Source: Streptomyces venezuelae ATCC 10712 (GTDB taxonomy: Bacteria > Actinomycetota > Actinomycetes > Streptomycetales > Streptomycetaceae). From it: DNA of 64,000 nt. The position numbers and the translations under genes are program-made. The stretch covers positions 558,001 through 622,000 of the forward strand of contig NZ_CP029197.1 of NCBI RefSeq assembly GCF_008639165.1, in the 5' to 3' direction. Of this stretch, positions 34,906-48,900 are shown piece after piece; position 1 is the first letter of the stretch; every line of letters starts with the position of its first letter. The notes beneath the pieces were generated by a model. The model did no database searches. It worked only from the letters and a program-made list of their open reading frames with translations, and had not been told where the DNA came from.

Positions 34906-36189
34906 TCAGCGTTCCAGTTCCTTGTGGGCGCTCTCGGGCAGCCTGAGGTACACGGCCGAGGAGACGAGGCACAGCGCGGCCACGTACCAGGGGAAGAGGC
35001 CGGGGCGGTCAAGCTCCTTGAAGAGCGTGCCGAGGTACGGCGCCGTGCCGCCGAAGAGCGCGACGGTCAGCGAGTACGGGAAGCCGATGCCCGCCGCGCG
35101 TACCCGCGCGGGGAACAGCTCGGCGTTCACGGCGGCCGAGATCGACGTGAAGCCGGTCAGCAGCACCATGCCCGCGCACTGCACCAGGAGGAGCATGCGG
35201 AACGAGCCGTCCAGGGCGCGCAGCAGCGGCACGGCCAGGAGCGCGAAGCCGATGCCGAAGAAGAGCAGCGCGGGCTTGCGTCCGAACCGGTCGGAGAGCA
35301 GCCCGCCGACCGGTTGCAGCAGGGCGAAGAACGCCAGCGAGAGGGTGCCCGCGAGCAGCGCGTCCGCCTTGTCGATACCGGTGTTGAGTTCCGCGTACGT
35401 CGGCAGGTAGGAGGTCCAGGTGTAGTACGCGAGGGTGCCGCCGGCGGTGATGCCGGCGATGCGGAGCGAGGCGCGCGGGTGGAGGCGCAGCGCGTCGAAG
35501 AGCCCCGGCCGGGGGGCTTCCCGCTGGGCGGCGCTCCGGGTCTCCTCGGCGCCCCGGCGGATCCAGAAGCCGGCGAGGCTCAGAGCTGCGCCGAGGAGGA
35601 AGGGGACGCGCCAGCCCCAGCTGTCCATCCGGTCCTCGGCGAGCACCCCGACGAGCAGGGCGGCGATGCCGGACGCGGCGAGCTGTCCGGCGGAGGTGGA
35701 GACGTACTGGAAGGACGAGAAGAGGCCGCGCCGGCCGGGTCCCGCCGATTCGACGAGGAAGGTCGTCGAGGCGGCGAACTCCCCTCCCACCGACAGGCCT
35801 TGCAGCAGCCGGGCGACGACGAGCACGATCGGGGCGAGGACGCCGGCGGCGGCGTACGTCGGGGTCAGTCCGACCAGCAGGCTGCTGCCGCCCATGAGCA
35901 GGATCGTGGCGGTGAGGGCGGTCCGGCGGCCGGCCCGGTCCGCGAGCGCGCCCAGGAGGAGCCCACCGACCGGGCGCATGAAGAAGCCGACGGCGAAGAC
36001 GGCGAACGTGGACAGGAGGGGGACGAGGGAGTTCCCCGAGCCCTTGGGGAAGACCTGGTCGGCGATGTAGGCGGCCAGGAAGGTGTACGCGTACCAGTCG
36101 TACCATTCGACCGCGTTGCCGACGGAGGCCGCGAGCAACTGCCGTAACGGGCGCGGGGTGGGCGGAGCGGGAAGCAGCGTCTGTGTCAT
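34906..36189 (-). CDS. MFS transporter, metabolite:H+ symporter (MHS) family
   Basis: This 427-aa twelve-segment transporter opens with SVGNAVEWYDWYAYTF, the signature of the MHS family (KgtP, ShiA, ProP relatives), and has ADRAGRRTAL and LSDRFGRKPAL loop motifs. These proteins import organic acids or osmolytes with protons; the substrate is not readable. I chose ATG 36189 (AGGTCGTG upstream); the longer frame to 36258 adds an unsupported arginine-rich tail. Leu15 is a TTA codon (36145-36147), so production may wait for bldA tRNA. Confidence 0.87.
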   Translation of the reverse strand: MTQTLLPAPPTPRPLRQLLAASVGNAVEWYDWYAYTFLAAYIADQVFPKGSGNSLVPLLSTFAVFAVGFFMRPVGGLLLGALADRAGRRTALTATILLMGGSSLLVGLTPTYAAAGVLAPIVLVVARLLQGLSVGGEFAASTTFLVESAGPGRRGLFSSFQYVSTSAGQLAASGIAALLVGVLAEDRMDSWGWRVPFLLGAALSLAGFWIRRGAEETRSAAQREAPRPGLFDALRLHPRASLRIAGITAGGTLAYYTWTSYLPTYAELNTGIDKADALLAGTLSLAFFALLQPVGGLLSDRFGRKPALLFFGIGFALLAVPLLRALDGSFRMLLLVQCAGMVLLTGFTSISAAVNAELFPARVRAAGIGFPYSLTVALFGGTAPYLGTLFKELDRPGLFPWYVAALCLVSSAVYLRLPESAHKELER

Positions 36190-36261
36190 GATCACGACCT
36201 GCCCCGGCCGTGCCCGCCGTACGCCTCCGCGACGGACGCGGAGATCGCCGCCCCGCACGGG

Positions 36262-37743
36262 TCAGTCGACCGGCCAGGTGTGCGCCGGGGCGTTCATGTG
36301 CATGTACTCGACGTACTGCTGCGTCATCCGCCGCAGCGCCTCGTGCCGGTCCACGTGGTCGATGTCGTGGATGTGGTGGTACATCTCGGACTGCCAGGTG
36401 GCGCCGTTGCGGCCGCTGACGCACCGCTGCTCGATGATCCCGAGCAGCGGCTCCCGCCGGCCCGCGTCAAGACCCATCCGCTCCAGGCCCCGGTCGGCCA
36501 GGGGCAGCAGCCGGCGCAGCACCAGCTCGGTCACCGGCACCTCGCCCATCCCCGGCCAGTACACATGGGCGTCGATCCCGTGCCGCGCCGCGGCGTGCAG
36601 GTTGTCCTCCGCCGCCGAGAACGACATCCGGGACCAGACGGGCCGGTCCTCGTCGACCAGGGCGCGGACGAGACCGTAGTAGAGGGCGCCGTTCGCCAGT
36701 ACGTCGGCGACCGTCGGCCCGGCGGGCAGCACCCGGTTCTCCACCCGCAGGTGGGGGACGCCGTCGACCACGGCGTAGACGGGCCGGTTCCAGCGGTAGA
36801 CCGTGCCGTTGTGCAGGGTGAGCTCGGAGAGTTCGGGGGTCCCGCCGCGGGCGAGCGTCTCCTCCGGGTCCTCGTCGTCGCGCATCGGCAGCAGCGCGGG
36901 GAAGTACCGCGCGTTCTCCTCGAAGAGGTCGAAGACGGAGGTGATCCACCGCTCGCCGAACCACACCCGCGGCCGTACGCCCTGCACCTTGAGCTCGTCC
37001 GGCCGGGTGTCGGTGGCCTGCTCGAACAGCGGGATGCGGGTCTCCCGCCACAGCTCCTTGGAGAACAGGAACGGCGAGTTCGCCGCCAGCGCCACCTGCA
37101 CCCCCGCCACGGCCTGCGCGGCGTTCCAGTAGTCGGCGAACTCGTCCGGCGAGACCTGGAGGTGGAACTGGGTGCTGGTGCACGCCGCCTCCGGCGTGAT
37201 CGTCTCGGCCCGGGTCCGCAGCCGCTCCACCCCGTCCACCGAGATCAGCAGGTCCTCACCGCGCGCGGCGAAGATCTGCTCGTTCAGCAGGCGGTAACGG
37301 GCGTTCTCGGAGAGCGAGTCCGGGCCCGCGTCCGCGAGCTCCAGGGTCGGCAGGATGCCGATCATGACGAGATGGGCGCCGATCGCCGCGGCCTTGTCCT
37401 CCGCGTGGTTGAGCGCGTCGCGGATCTCCTGTTCCCAGGAGTCGGGGCCGCCGCCCGCGCTGAGCCGCCGCGGCTCGACGTTGATCTCCAGGTTGAAGCG
37501 TCCCAGCTCGGTCGACCAGGAGGGGTCCGCGATCGCCGCCAGGACGTCCTTGCTGCGCATGGCCGGTTCGGCGCCGTCGTCCACCAGGTTCAGCTCGATC
37601 TCCAGGCCGACCTGGGGCCGCTCGAAGTCGAAGCGTGACTCCCGCAGCATCCGGGCGAACACGTCGAGGCACGCGTGCATCTTGTTCCGGAACCGGCGGC
37701 GGTCGTCACGGGTGAACTCCTGCGCCGGGACATCACGTCCCAT
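36262..37743 (-). CDS. Glutamate-cysteine ligase family protein (GCS2 type)
   Basis: This 493-aa protein resembles the carboxylate-amine ligase/GCS2 family: VGLEIELNLVDD near the N terminus (metal and ATP binding), ELGRFNLEINVEP, the CTSTQFHLQV strand and PFLFSKELWRETRIPLFEQ. Relatives make gamma-glutamylcysteine, as in ergothioneine synthesis (EgtA), or other gamma-glutamyl compounds. The rest of an ergothioneine cluster is not here, so the product is unknown. The ATG at 37743 has GGAGGACCC upstream. Confidence 0.8.
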   Translation of the reverse strand: MGRDVPAQEFTRDDRRRFRNKMHACLDVFARMLRESRFDFERPQVGLEIELNLVDDGAEPAMRSKDVLAAIADPSWSTELGRFNLEINVEPRRLSAGGGPDSWEQEIRDALNHAEDKAAAIGAHLVMIGILPTLELADAGPDSLSENARYRLLNEQIFAARGEDLLISVDGVERLRTRAETITPEAACTSTQFHLQVSPDEFADYWNAAQAVAGVQVALAANSPFLFSKELWRETRIPLFEQATDTRPDELKVQGVRPRVWFGERWITSVFDLFEENARYFPALLPMRDDEDPEETLARGGTPELSELTLHNGTVYRWNRPVYAVVDGVPHLRVENRVLPAGPTVADVLANGALYYGLVRALVDEDRPVWSRMSFSAAEDNLHAAARHGIDAHVYWPGMGEVPVTELVLRRLLPLADRGLERMGLDAGRREPLLGIIEQRCVSGRNGATWQSEMYHHIHDIDHVDRHEALRRMTQQYVEYMHMNAPAHTWPVD

Positions 37744-37854
37744 GGGTCCTCCGGAGTCTCGTCGGAACGGACACCCACCCTCCAGCGTCCCACTCCCCGA
37801 GCCGCCCAACCACCGAAGCGGACCCGGAGCGCCCGGGCGTAGGCTTCGCCGGGC

Positions 37855-40308
37855 ATGGACACGGCGGGCCGAGCGGGGCGGGACGGGACGGGGGCGGGCA
37901 TGAACGCTGGGGCGGACGGCATGGCTGGGGCGACCGGGACGGCGGGCACGGCCGCGGCGGCGTCGAGGTGGGGATCGACCCTCGATTCGGTCGTGGTGTA
38001 CGCGCAGGGCGCGCTCTGCCGCCGCCTGGCCCGCGGCAGCGTGCCCCCGGGCGGCCTGATCCGGGTCACCGGGCTGCCCCGCGCCCTCGACCCCGGCTCC
38101 CTGCGGGCCCGGGTCCTCGGCCCGTCCGGGGTCCGCGTCACCGAGGCCCGGGTGGAGATCGAGGCGGAACCGCTCGGCGGCGACGACGGTACGGCGGTCA
38201 GCGACGGCGATACGGCAGTCAGCGGCGGGGGTACGGCTGTCAGCGCGGCGGCCGGCGAGGGCTCGGCCGGCCCCGGCGCGGCCGGCCGGAGCGCGCCCGG
38301 AGGCGGCGCGGGCGAGCCCCGCGCCGCCGGCGGGCTGCGGCAGGAGGTCGAGCGGCTGCGCGACGCGTACGCGGCCGCGGCGGCCCGCCGGGACCGGCAG
38401 TTGGGACTGATCGCGGAGGTCTCCGGGCTGCGCCCGATCGCACCGGCGCGCAAGCGGGAGGACCCGCACCGCCGCACCCCGGTCGACGCCTGGCTGGAAC
38501 TCGCCGATTTCGTCGACGAGCGGCTGACCGGACTCCACGCCCGCCTGGTCGAGCTGGAGGAGGAGCTGCGCCAGACCGAGCACGAGCTCTCGGTCGCCGC
38601 GGACCGGCTGGACCGTGCGTCGACCGCCGTCCCGTCGGCGCACGTCGCGACCACGTACACGGCGGTCCTCACCCTCGCGGGCGCGGATGCCGCGCAGGTC
38701 GACGGGGAAGCCGCCGGCCAGGACGGGCCGGACCTGGAGGTCGAGCTGGAGTACGGGGTGCCCGGCGCCGTATGGGTGCCGGCCTACCGTCTCACCCACC
38801 GTCAGGGCGACGGCACCGGCCGCCTGGTGCTGCGCGCCTCGGTCGCCCAGCGCACCGGCGAGGACTGGACCGGTGTGCGCATCGCCCTGGCCACCGCCGA
38901 CCTGCGGCGCCGCACCGATCTGCCGAAGCTCCGCTCGATCCGGATCGGCCGCCGCCAGGACACCCCCGCGCCGTCCGGCTGGCGCGAGCCGCCTGCCGGG
39001 CTCGCCGACCTCTTCGCCGGGTACGCGTCGGCCGGTCCCCGTCCCGCACCGCGGCCGGCGGCGGTGGCCGTCGGGGCGGGCTGGGGATCCGGCGCGGTCC
39101 CTGCGCCGTCGCGGCCGTCCTTCGGCGGTCCCCCGCCGCCGCCCCCGCAGGCGGCGGGGGGCTACGGCGCGGCGCCCGTCGCGCCTCCGATGCCGGGCGG
39201 CGGCTACGGCGCGGCCCCCGGGGCGGCCGGGGGCGGTCACGCCGAGACGGCGGAGGCCTACCTGGAGGCGACGCCCGACCGCGCGCGGCGCGCGCCCGCG
39301 CAGCCGGGTGGCAGGCCACGGTTCGGCGGAGCGCCCGCGGGGCCCCCGGCCCCGGCGGCCATGGCCCCCGCCGCGCCGTTCATGCCCGCCGCTCCGGTGG
39401 CCGCGGGCGCGCCTCCCATGGCCCCCGGCGCGGCCGTGCCGCCACCACCGCCGGCGCAGCCGGTGGCCGGGCCGCCGCAGCCGAGCGGTGCCGAGCTCGA
39501 CTACGGCGCCCTCGTCCTGTGCGGTCCGGACGAGCCGGAGGACCGCCGGGGCCGGCTGTTCCCCGGGGCGCGTACCGACGCGGTGGCGACCGAGTACCGC
39601 CGGCGTGCCGAGGCGGTGGCCGCGCTGCCGCTGCCCGGGCACGCCGTGCGCCCGCGTGAGTCCGCGGGCTCCTTCGACCACCGCTTCGACGCCGCCGCCC
39701 GGGCCGACGTCCCCTCGGACGGCAGCTGGCACACCGTCACCGTCGGGGAGGTCCCGGTCGGTCTACGGACCGAGTACCTCTGCGTGCCGTCGGTGGAGCC
39801 GACGGTGTACGCCACGCTGGTGCTGTCCAACGCCACCGACCAGGCGCTGCTCGCGGGGCCCGTGGAGGTCACCGTCGACGACGAGTTCCTGCTGACCGCC
39901 GCGCTGCCCACGCTCGCCCCCGGGGCGGTGCGGAGGGTGGGGCTCGGACCGGCGGAGGGCATCCGGGTGACCCGGCGCACCCACCTCACCGAGTCGACGG
40001 CGGGGCTCCGCAACAACATCACCGTGCTCGACCACCGCGTCCACGTGGAGCTCTCCAACGGGCTCGCCCGGCCGGTCACCGTCGAGGTCCGCGAACGCGT
40101 CCCGGTCACGTCCGAGCCGGACGTCCGCATCGAGGAGCGGCCCGGCTGGACGGCGCCGGAGACGGGCACGGAGCCCGAGCGGCACACCCCGGGCACCCGC
40201 CTGCGGCGGGTGGACCTGCCCGCCGGTGGCACGACCGCCCTCGACGGCGGCTACGAGATCCGCATCCCGGCCGGCAAAGCCCTGGTCGGCGGAAACCGCA
40301 GGAGCTGA
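37855..40308 (+). CDS. DUF4139 (mucoidy inhibitor MuiA-like) protein 1
   Basis: This ~817-aa protein has the MuiA-like layout: an N-terminal DUF4140-type segment (VVVYAQGALCRRL, ~45-90), a coiled-coil region (~160-250) and a C-terminal beta-rich DUF4139 domain (~265-817) with LEYGVPGAVWVPAYRL and RASVAQRTGEDW. A long Pro/Gly/Ala-rich insert (~395-545) splits the C-terminal domain. The start is uncertain; ATG 37855 and ATG 37900 both precede an Ala/Gly-rich tail. It pairs with the smaller relative directly downstream. The function of this family is not known in actinobacteria. Confidence 0.8.
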   Translation: MDTAGRAGRDGTGAGMNAGADGMAGATGTAGTAAAASRWGSTLDSVVVYAQGALCRRLARGSVPPGGLIRVTGLPRALDPGSLRARVLGPSGVRVTEARVEIEAEPLGGDDGTAVSDGDTAVSGGGTAVSAAAGEGSAGPGAAGRSAPGGGAGEPRAAGGLRQEVERLRDAYAAAAARRDRQLGLIAEVSGLRPIAPARKREDPHRRTPVDAWLELADFVDERLTGLHARLVELEEELRQTEHELSVAADRLDRASTAVPSAHVATTYTAVLTLAGADAAQVDGEAAGQDGPDLEVELEYGVPGAVWVPAYRLTHRQGDGTGRLVLRASVAQRTGEDWTGVRIALATADLRRRTDLPKLRSIRIGRRQDTPAPSGWREPPAGLADLFAGYASAGPRPAPRPAAVAVGAGWGSGAVPAPSRPSFGGPPPPPPQAAGGYGAAPVAPPMPGGGYGAAPGAAGGGHAETAEAYLEATPDRARRAPAQPGGRPRFGGAPAGPPAPAAMAPAAPFMPAAPVAAGAPPMAPGAAVPPPPPAQPVAGPPQPSGAELDYGALVLCGPDEPEDRRGRLFPGARTDAVATEYRRRAEAVAALPLPGHAVRPRESAGSFDHRFDAAARADVPSDGSWHTVTVGEVPVGLRTEYLCVPSVEPTVYATLVLSNATDQALLAGPVEVTVDDEFLLTAALPTLAPGAVRRVGLGPAEGIRVTRRTHLTESTAGLRNNITVLDHRVHVELSNGLARPVTVEVRERVPVTSEPDVRIEERPGWTAPETGTEPERHTPGTRLRRVDLPAGGTTALDGGYEIRIPAGKALVGGNRRS

Positions 40309-40316
40309 GACGCCTC

Positions 40317-44425
<4,109 letters not shown>

Positions 44426-44433
44426 CCGTCCCT

Positions 44434-44463
44434 CGGCCGGCCGGTGCGAACACCGGCCGGCCG
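44434..44463. terminator. Bidirectional terminator after katG
   Basis: CGGCCGGCCGGTG and its complement form a perfect 13-bp stem with loop CGAA between katG and the convergent GAF gene. Confidence 0.85.
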
Positions 44464-44470
44464 GGGCCGC

Positions 44471-45058
44471 TCACTCCTCCAGGAGTCGGCGGGCCTGCGA
44501 CAGCAGGCGCAGCAGTTCGCTGCGGGAGGGGTCGTCGGCGCCGTCCGGGGCCGGCGGCCGGCGCGGCGCGTGGGTGGTGAGCACGTGCAGGGCGACGGCG
44601 GCCTGGCGGGCGAAGAGGCTCAGCAGGTCGAGCTCGGTCAGGCTGGAGCGGGCCTGCGGGGACGGGTCGAGGACCTCCAGGACACCGAGCACCCGGTCGC
44701 CGTGCAGCAGCGGGGCGGCCATCAGGGCGTTGGGGACGTAGCCGGTGGACTCGGCGACGTCCCGGTCGAAGGACGTGCTCTGGTGGAGGTCGTCGACCAC
44801 CATCGGCTCGCCCGAGGCGGCGACCCAGCCGGCGATCCCCCGGCCCGCCGGGAACCGGCGGCCCACCAGGAACTCCTGTCCCTGGCCGGAGACTGCCTCG
44901 AAGACCAGCTCGTCCGCCGTGGTCTCCAGGAGCAGGATGGAACTCGCCTCGGCGCCGAAGATGGCCCGCGCGGTGTCCACCACCGACTGCAGGAGCTCCG
45001 CCATCGCCGGATCGGGCAGGGGTACGGGGGACACGGCGGGGGCGATCGTCTGAGCCAT
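44471..45058 (-). CDS. GAF-domain protein
   Basis: This 195-aa protein is essentially one GAF domain (~20-165: AEASSILLLETTADELVF, GIAGWVAASGEPMVV, SLFARQAAVAL) and a short basic tail. It has no HTH, kinase or cyclase part, so it is a sensor or adaptor for a small ligand or redox signal. ATG 45058 follows GGAAGGGAAG. It is the last gene of the leftward run that begins with radical SAM enzyme 1 and lies 25 bp after the subtilase gene. A link to that operon is inferred from spacing only. Confidence 0.82.
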   Translation of the reverse strand: MAQTIAPAVSPVPLPDPAMAELLQSVVDTARAIFGAEASSILLLETTADELVFEAVSGQGQEFLVGRRFPAGRGIAGWVAASGEPMVVDDLHQSTSFDRDVAESTGYVPNALMAAPLLHGDRVLGVLEVLDPSPQARSSLTELDLLSLFARQAAVALHVLTTHAPRRPPAPDGADDPSRSELLRLLSQARRLLEE

Positions 45059-45083
45059 GGGGCTTCCCTTCCGGCGCCGGTCG

Positions 45084-45923
45084 TTACCGGCGTCCGTGGA
45101 CACGGACGTTGGCTGCGGACAGGTACAGGGCGTTCTTCAGCTGGAACGGCGTCAGCCGCGGGCGGCTCGACAGGAGGCGGGCGCAGAGCCCCGCGACGAA
45201 CGGGGTGGCGAAGCTGTTGCCGGAGCTGCGGATCGAGGTCCCCCCGAGCCAGGCGACCTGGACGCGCTGGCCCGGGGCGAAGAACTCCACCGGGGGCTCG
45301 GGGTTGTAGAGGTGGAGGTCCGGGTCGTCCTCCTGGTGGCTGCCGACGGAGATCACCGAGGAGAAGCGCCAGGGGAAGCTCTCCACATGGGTGTTGTGCG
45401 CGGAGGCCACGATGACCGTCTGCTGGAAGTAGGCCTCGTCGGCGAGCCGGCGCAGCTCCTCCACGAAGCGGTCGCGGCTGGTGGACAGGCTCAGGTTCAC
45501 CACGTCGAACCGTTGCCGCACGGCCCAGCGGATGCCTTCGAGGAGGACGTCGCCGCTGCCGGAGAACCGCTCGCCGAGCACCCGGATGCTGGAGAGTTCG
45601 CAGTCCGGGGCGGTCCGCCGGATGATCCCGGCGCAGGCGGTGCCGTGACCGCAGAAGTCGCCCTCGTCCGTCTCCTCGACGCGGATGCCGTCCTCGTCCT
45701 TGACGACCCGCCAGGACCGGTCGACGGGGCCGACCATGGGGTGGTCGCGTTCGACCCCGGAGTCGACCACGCAGACGCGGACGCCGCTTCCGGTGCCGCC
45801 GAGGAGTCCGCCCTCGGGCGGCTCGGGCGGCCGGTCGGCGTCCACGGGTACGTCGGCGGGGCCGCGGCCCCGCAGCCCCCAGGTGAGTCCGGGCGTCGGC
45901 GCCGGTCGCTGACCGGTGGTCAT
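45084..45923 (-). CDS. Intracellular S8-family (subtilisin-like) peptidase
   Basis: This 279-aa serine peptidase has the catalytic triad in VCVVDSGVERDHP (Asp), CGHGTACAGII (His) and SSGNSFATPFVAGL (Ser). It has no signal peptide and no prodomain, so it acts in the cytoplasm. The start overlaps the upstream cyclase/ATPase stop by ATGA. Because it lies downstream of a putative RiPP precursor and its radical SAM enzyme, it may remove a leader peptide; cytoplasmic processing of the cyclase/ATPase is an alternative. Neither can be proved from sequence. Confidence 0.87.
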   Translation of the reverse strand: MTTGQRPAPTPGLTWGLRGRGPADVPVDADRPPEPPEGGLLGGTGSGVRVCVVDSGVERDHPMVGPVDRSWRVVKDEDGIRVEETDEGDFCGHGTACAGIIRRTAPDCELSSIRVLGERFSGSGDVLLEGIRWAVRQRFDVVNLSLSTSRDRFVEELRRLADEAYFQQTVIVASAHNTHVESFPWRFSSVISVGSHQEDDPDLHLYNPEPPVEFFAPGQRVQVAWLGGTSIRSSGNSFATPFVAGLCARLLSSRPRLTPFQLKNALYLSAANVRVHGRR

Positions 45924-48900
45924 CGCGCTGTCTCCTCTCCGGCGCCGGTACGGCTGCCGGGTCCGGGGCCGGTACGGGCGCCGGCTCCGGTGGCGGTGGT
46001 GGTGGTGGTGGGTACGGCGGCGGGCGCGGGCCCGGGGTCCGCGCGGCGGGCGGCGCAGCGGGCGACCAGGGCGTCCGCCTGGCGGACGGCCGGGAGGTGG
46101 CCCTTGGCCCAGAAGTGCCGCCGGGCCCGGGCCGCCGACCCCGCCGCCTCGTCCGGGTGGCCCAGGGCGAGGGCGGTGCGGGCCAGGTCGAGGGCGGCGA
46201 GGCCCTGGACGATGGGCGAGTCGGTGCGGGCGGCGGTGGCGAGCGCCCGGGCGGCCAGCCGGGTGGCCGTCACGGCGTCGCCCCGCGCGGCGGCCACCCG
46301 GGCCCGCAGTCCGTCGAGGTCGGCGGACTCGGCGCGCGGCCTGGCCGGCTCCGCACGCTCGGCGTCCGGTGCGCCGAACGGTCCACCGGCCTGCTCCAGT
46401 TCGGCGAGGGTCGTACGGGCGGTCCGCCAGTCGCCGAGGTCGAGATGGACGCGGGTGGCATCGAGCAGGGCGCTGCGCAGGAGCGCCGTGGCGCCCAGCT
46501 CCCGGGCGGCGGCGGCCGCCCGCTCCAGGTGCGCGAGCGCCTCGTCCCGGCGGCCCGCGGGCTCGGCCACGGTCGCGGTGAAGATCGGCAGGAAGGCGTC
46601 GGCCTCGGCGTATCCGAGCCGCTTGGCGAGCTGCTCCGCCTCCGCGAGGCAGGCCAGGGCTCCCTCGCGGTCGTCGTGCAGGGCGAGGAGCACGGCCAGC
46701 GGGCAGTTGAGCGTCAGCCGTACGGCCCGGCGGCCGGGGCCCTGGTCGGCGAGGAGGGCCCGGCAGCGGTCGACGGCGTCGGCGACCGGCTGGGGCCCGC
46801 GCCAGAGCGAGACCCCCGTGGCGCCGAGGGCCGCGGCCCGCTCCGGCTCGGCGTCGGCGCGTACGGCGTGGTCGAGCGCCCGGGCCAGCAGGCGCTCCGC
46901 CGCGCGGTGCCGGCCCTGCTCCTGGGCGCGCTGGGCGAGCCGCAGGGCGGCCCGGGCCTGGCCGAGCTCGTCGCCGGCCGCCGCGAAGACCGGCAGCGTG
47001 GCGGCGGCGGCCTCGGCGGGCGACTCGTCCCTCCGACCACCCCCGGACCGGCCCGGCCCCGTGGCACGCGGCGTCCCCGCCGTCCGGCCGACCGAGGCGA
47101 GGCCCAGGCGGGCGTGGGCGGCCTCCACGGCGTCCTCGCCGTCCGGCGGGGTCTGGGCCAGCACCTCTTCGAGGAGGGACCTGCCGTCCGCGCCGCGCCC
47201 CAGGTCGAGCAGTGTCTGGCCGAGCCGGCGGCGGGTCGCCGTCCTGCCCGGTTCGCCCGTCGTGTACCGGGCCGCCGCCCGGTTCAGCAGGTCGGCGGCC
47301 CACACCGGGTCGGCGTGGGCCAGGGCGAGGCGTCCGGCCTCGGCGAGGGCGTCGGCGGCGCGGCGGCGCAGCCCGTCGGTGTGCGCGTCCTGGGCGCCCA
47401 GTTCCACCCGGTAGCGGTACGCCTCTTCGAGGTGGGCGCCGACCGCCGCGCTGCCCCGGGCGCGGACCGAGTCGAGCCGGGCCGCGCGCTCGTGCCGGTC
47501 GGCCCGGTCCTGCTTGGACTGGCTCGCGTGCACGACCTCCTGGATCAGGCCTCCGGCGAAGCGGAAAGCCGCTCCGTCCGGCCTGATCAGGCGGTGCCGG
47601 ACGAGCCGGTGGAGGGTGGCCGTGAGTTCGGCCGCGGTCCACGTCTCGGCGGGGGGACCGGCGAGCGCCGCGAGTTCTCCGGCGGTGAAGTCGCCGCCCA
47701 GGACCGACGCGAGCCCCAGGGCCCGCTGTTCGGGCGCGTCGAGGGCGTCGATCCGGGCGCCGATGAGCGCCTGGAGCGGCAGCGGGACGCTGTCGGTGTC
47801 GACGGGTTCCCCGGCGACGAGCAGCTGCTCCAGGTGCAGCGGGTTTCCGCCGACCCGGGCGAGGACCTCGGCGCCGAGCGGTGCGCCGTCGGCCGGCCGT
47901 CCCGTCAGTTCGGCCGCGAGGAGCTGCGCCTCGGCGTCGGTGAGGCCGCAGAGCGGCACGGAGCCCGCGGCGAGCTCGGGCCGGACGTCGAACAGCGGGG
48001 GGCGGGTGAGCAGGAGGATCAGGACGGCCGCGGTGTCCCCGAGGGCGCGCAGCAGCCGGTCGAGGGCGTCGAAGAGGGGCTGGGCTCCCCAGTGGCAGTC
48101 GTCGATCACCAGCACGACGGGCCGGGTCGCGGACAGTTCGGCGAGGACCTTGGCGAGCGCCGCGCAGGTGTCGGCGGGCGAGGGGTTGGGGGTGCCGTCC
48201 AGGAGCAGCCCCTGTTGAAGCAGTTCCAGTTCGGGCGACGGTACGAGGGTGGTCTCGGCGTTCAGCAGGTCGGCCACGGCGTCGGCGAGCGGGCCGAGGC
48301 TGGGTTGTTCGCCGAGGGCCCGGCAGCGCCCGACGCCGTGGCGCGGTGCGGTGGCGGTGGCCGGGGCGGACGCCCTGCGGATCCACTCCCGTACGAGCCG
48401 GGTCTTGCCCTGGCCGGCCTCCCCGCCCACCACCAGCCGCTCGACCCGGCGGGTCCGTGTGACCCGCTCCAACGCGGCGTCGATCAGGTCGAGTTCATGG
48501 CGGCGGCCGACGAAGCCGAGGTCGAAGCGGCGCAGTGCCTCGGGGCCGTCCTCCTCGTCGAGGCCGGTCAGCCGGTGGGCGACGACCCGGTCGGTCTTGC
48601 CCTTGAGCAGCAGGGGCCCGAGCTCGGTCGTGCGGACGCCGGGTCCGGCGGCGGCGAGGGTGTCGGGCCCGATGAGGATCTCCCCCGCGGCGGCGTTCTG
48701 TTCCAGGCGGGCGGCGACGTTGACCACTTCGCCGGAGACCATCGCCTGCCGGAGGGTGGCCGAACCCGTCACCGCCTGACCGGTGTTGATGCCGATGCGC
48801 ATCTCCAGACGGACCCCGACGGCCTCCTCGAGGCGGGCGTTGAACCCGGTGAGCGCCTCCCGCATGGCGAGTGCGGCCGAGGCGGCGCGCCGGGCGTCGT

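Noticed and set aside
45084-48386. Single 1,100-residue frame containing the subtilase
   Set aside because: Upstream of 45923 it is out-of-frame shadow of the cyclase/ATPase gene; the protease starts at ATG 45923 with ATGA coupling.
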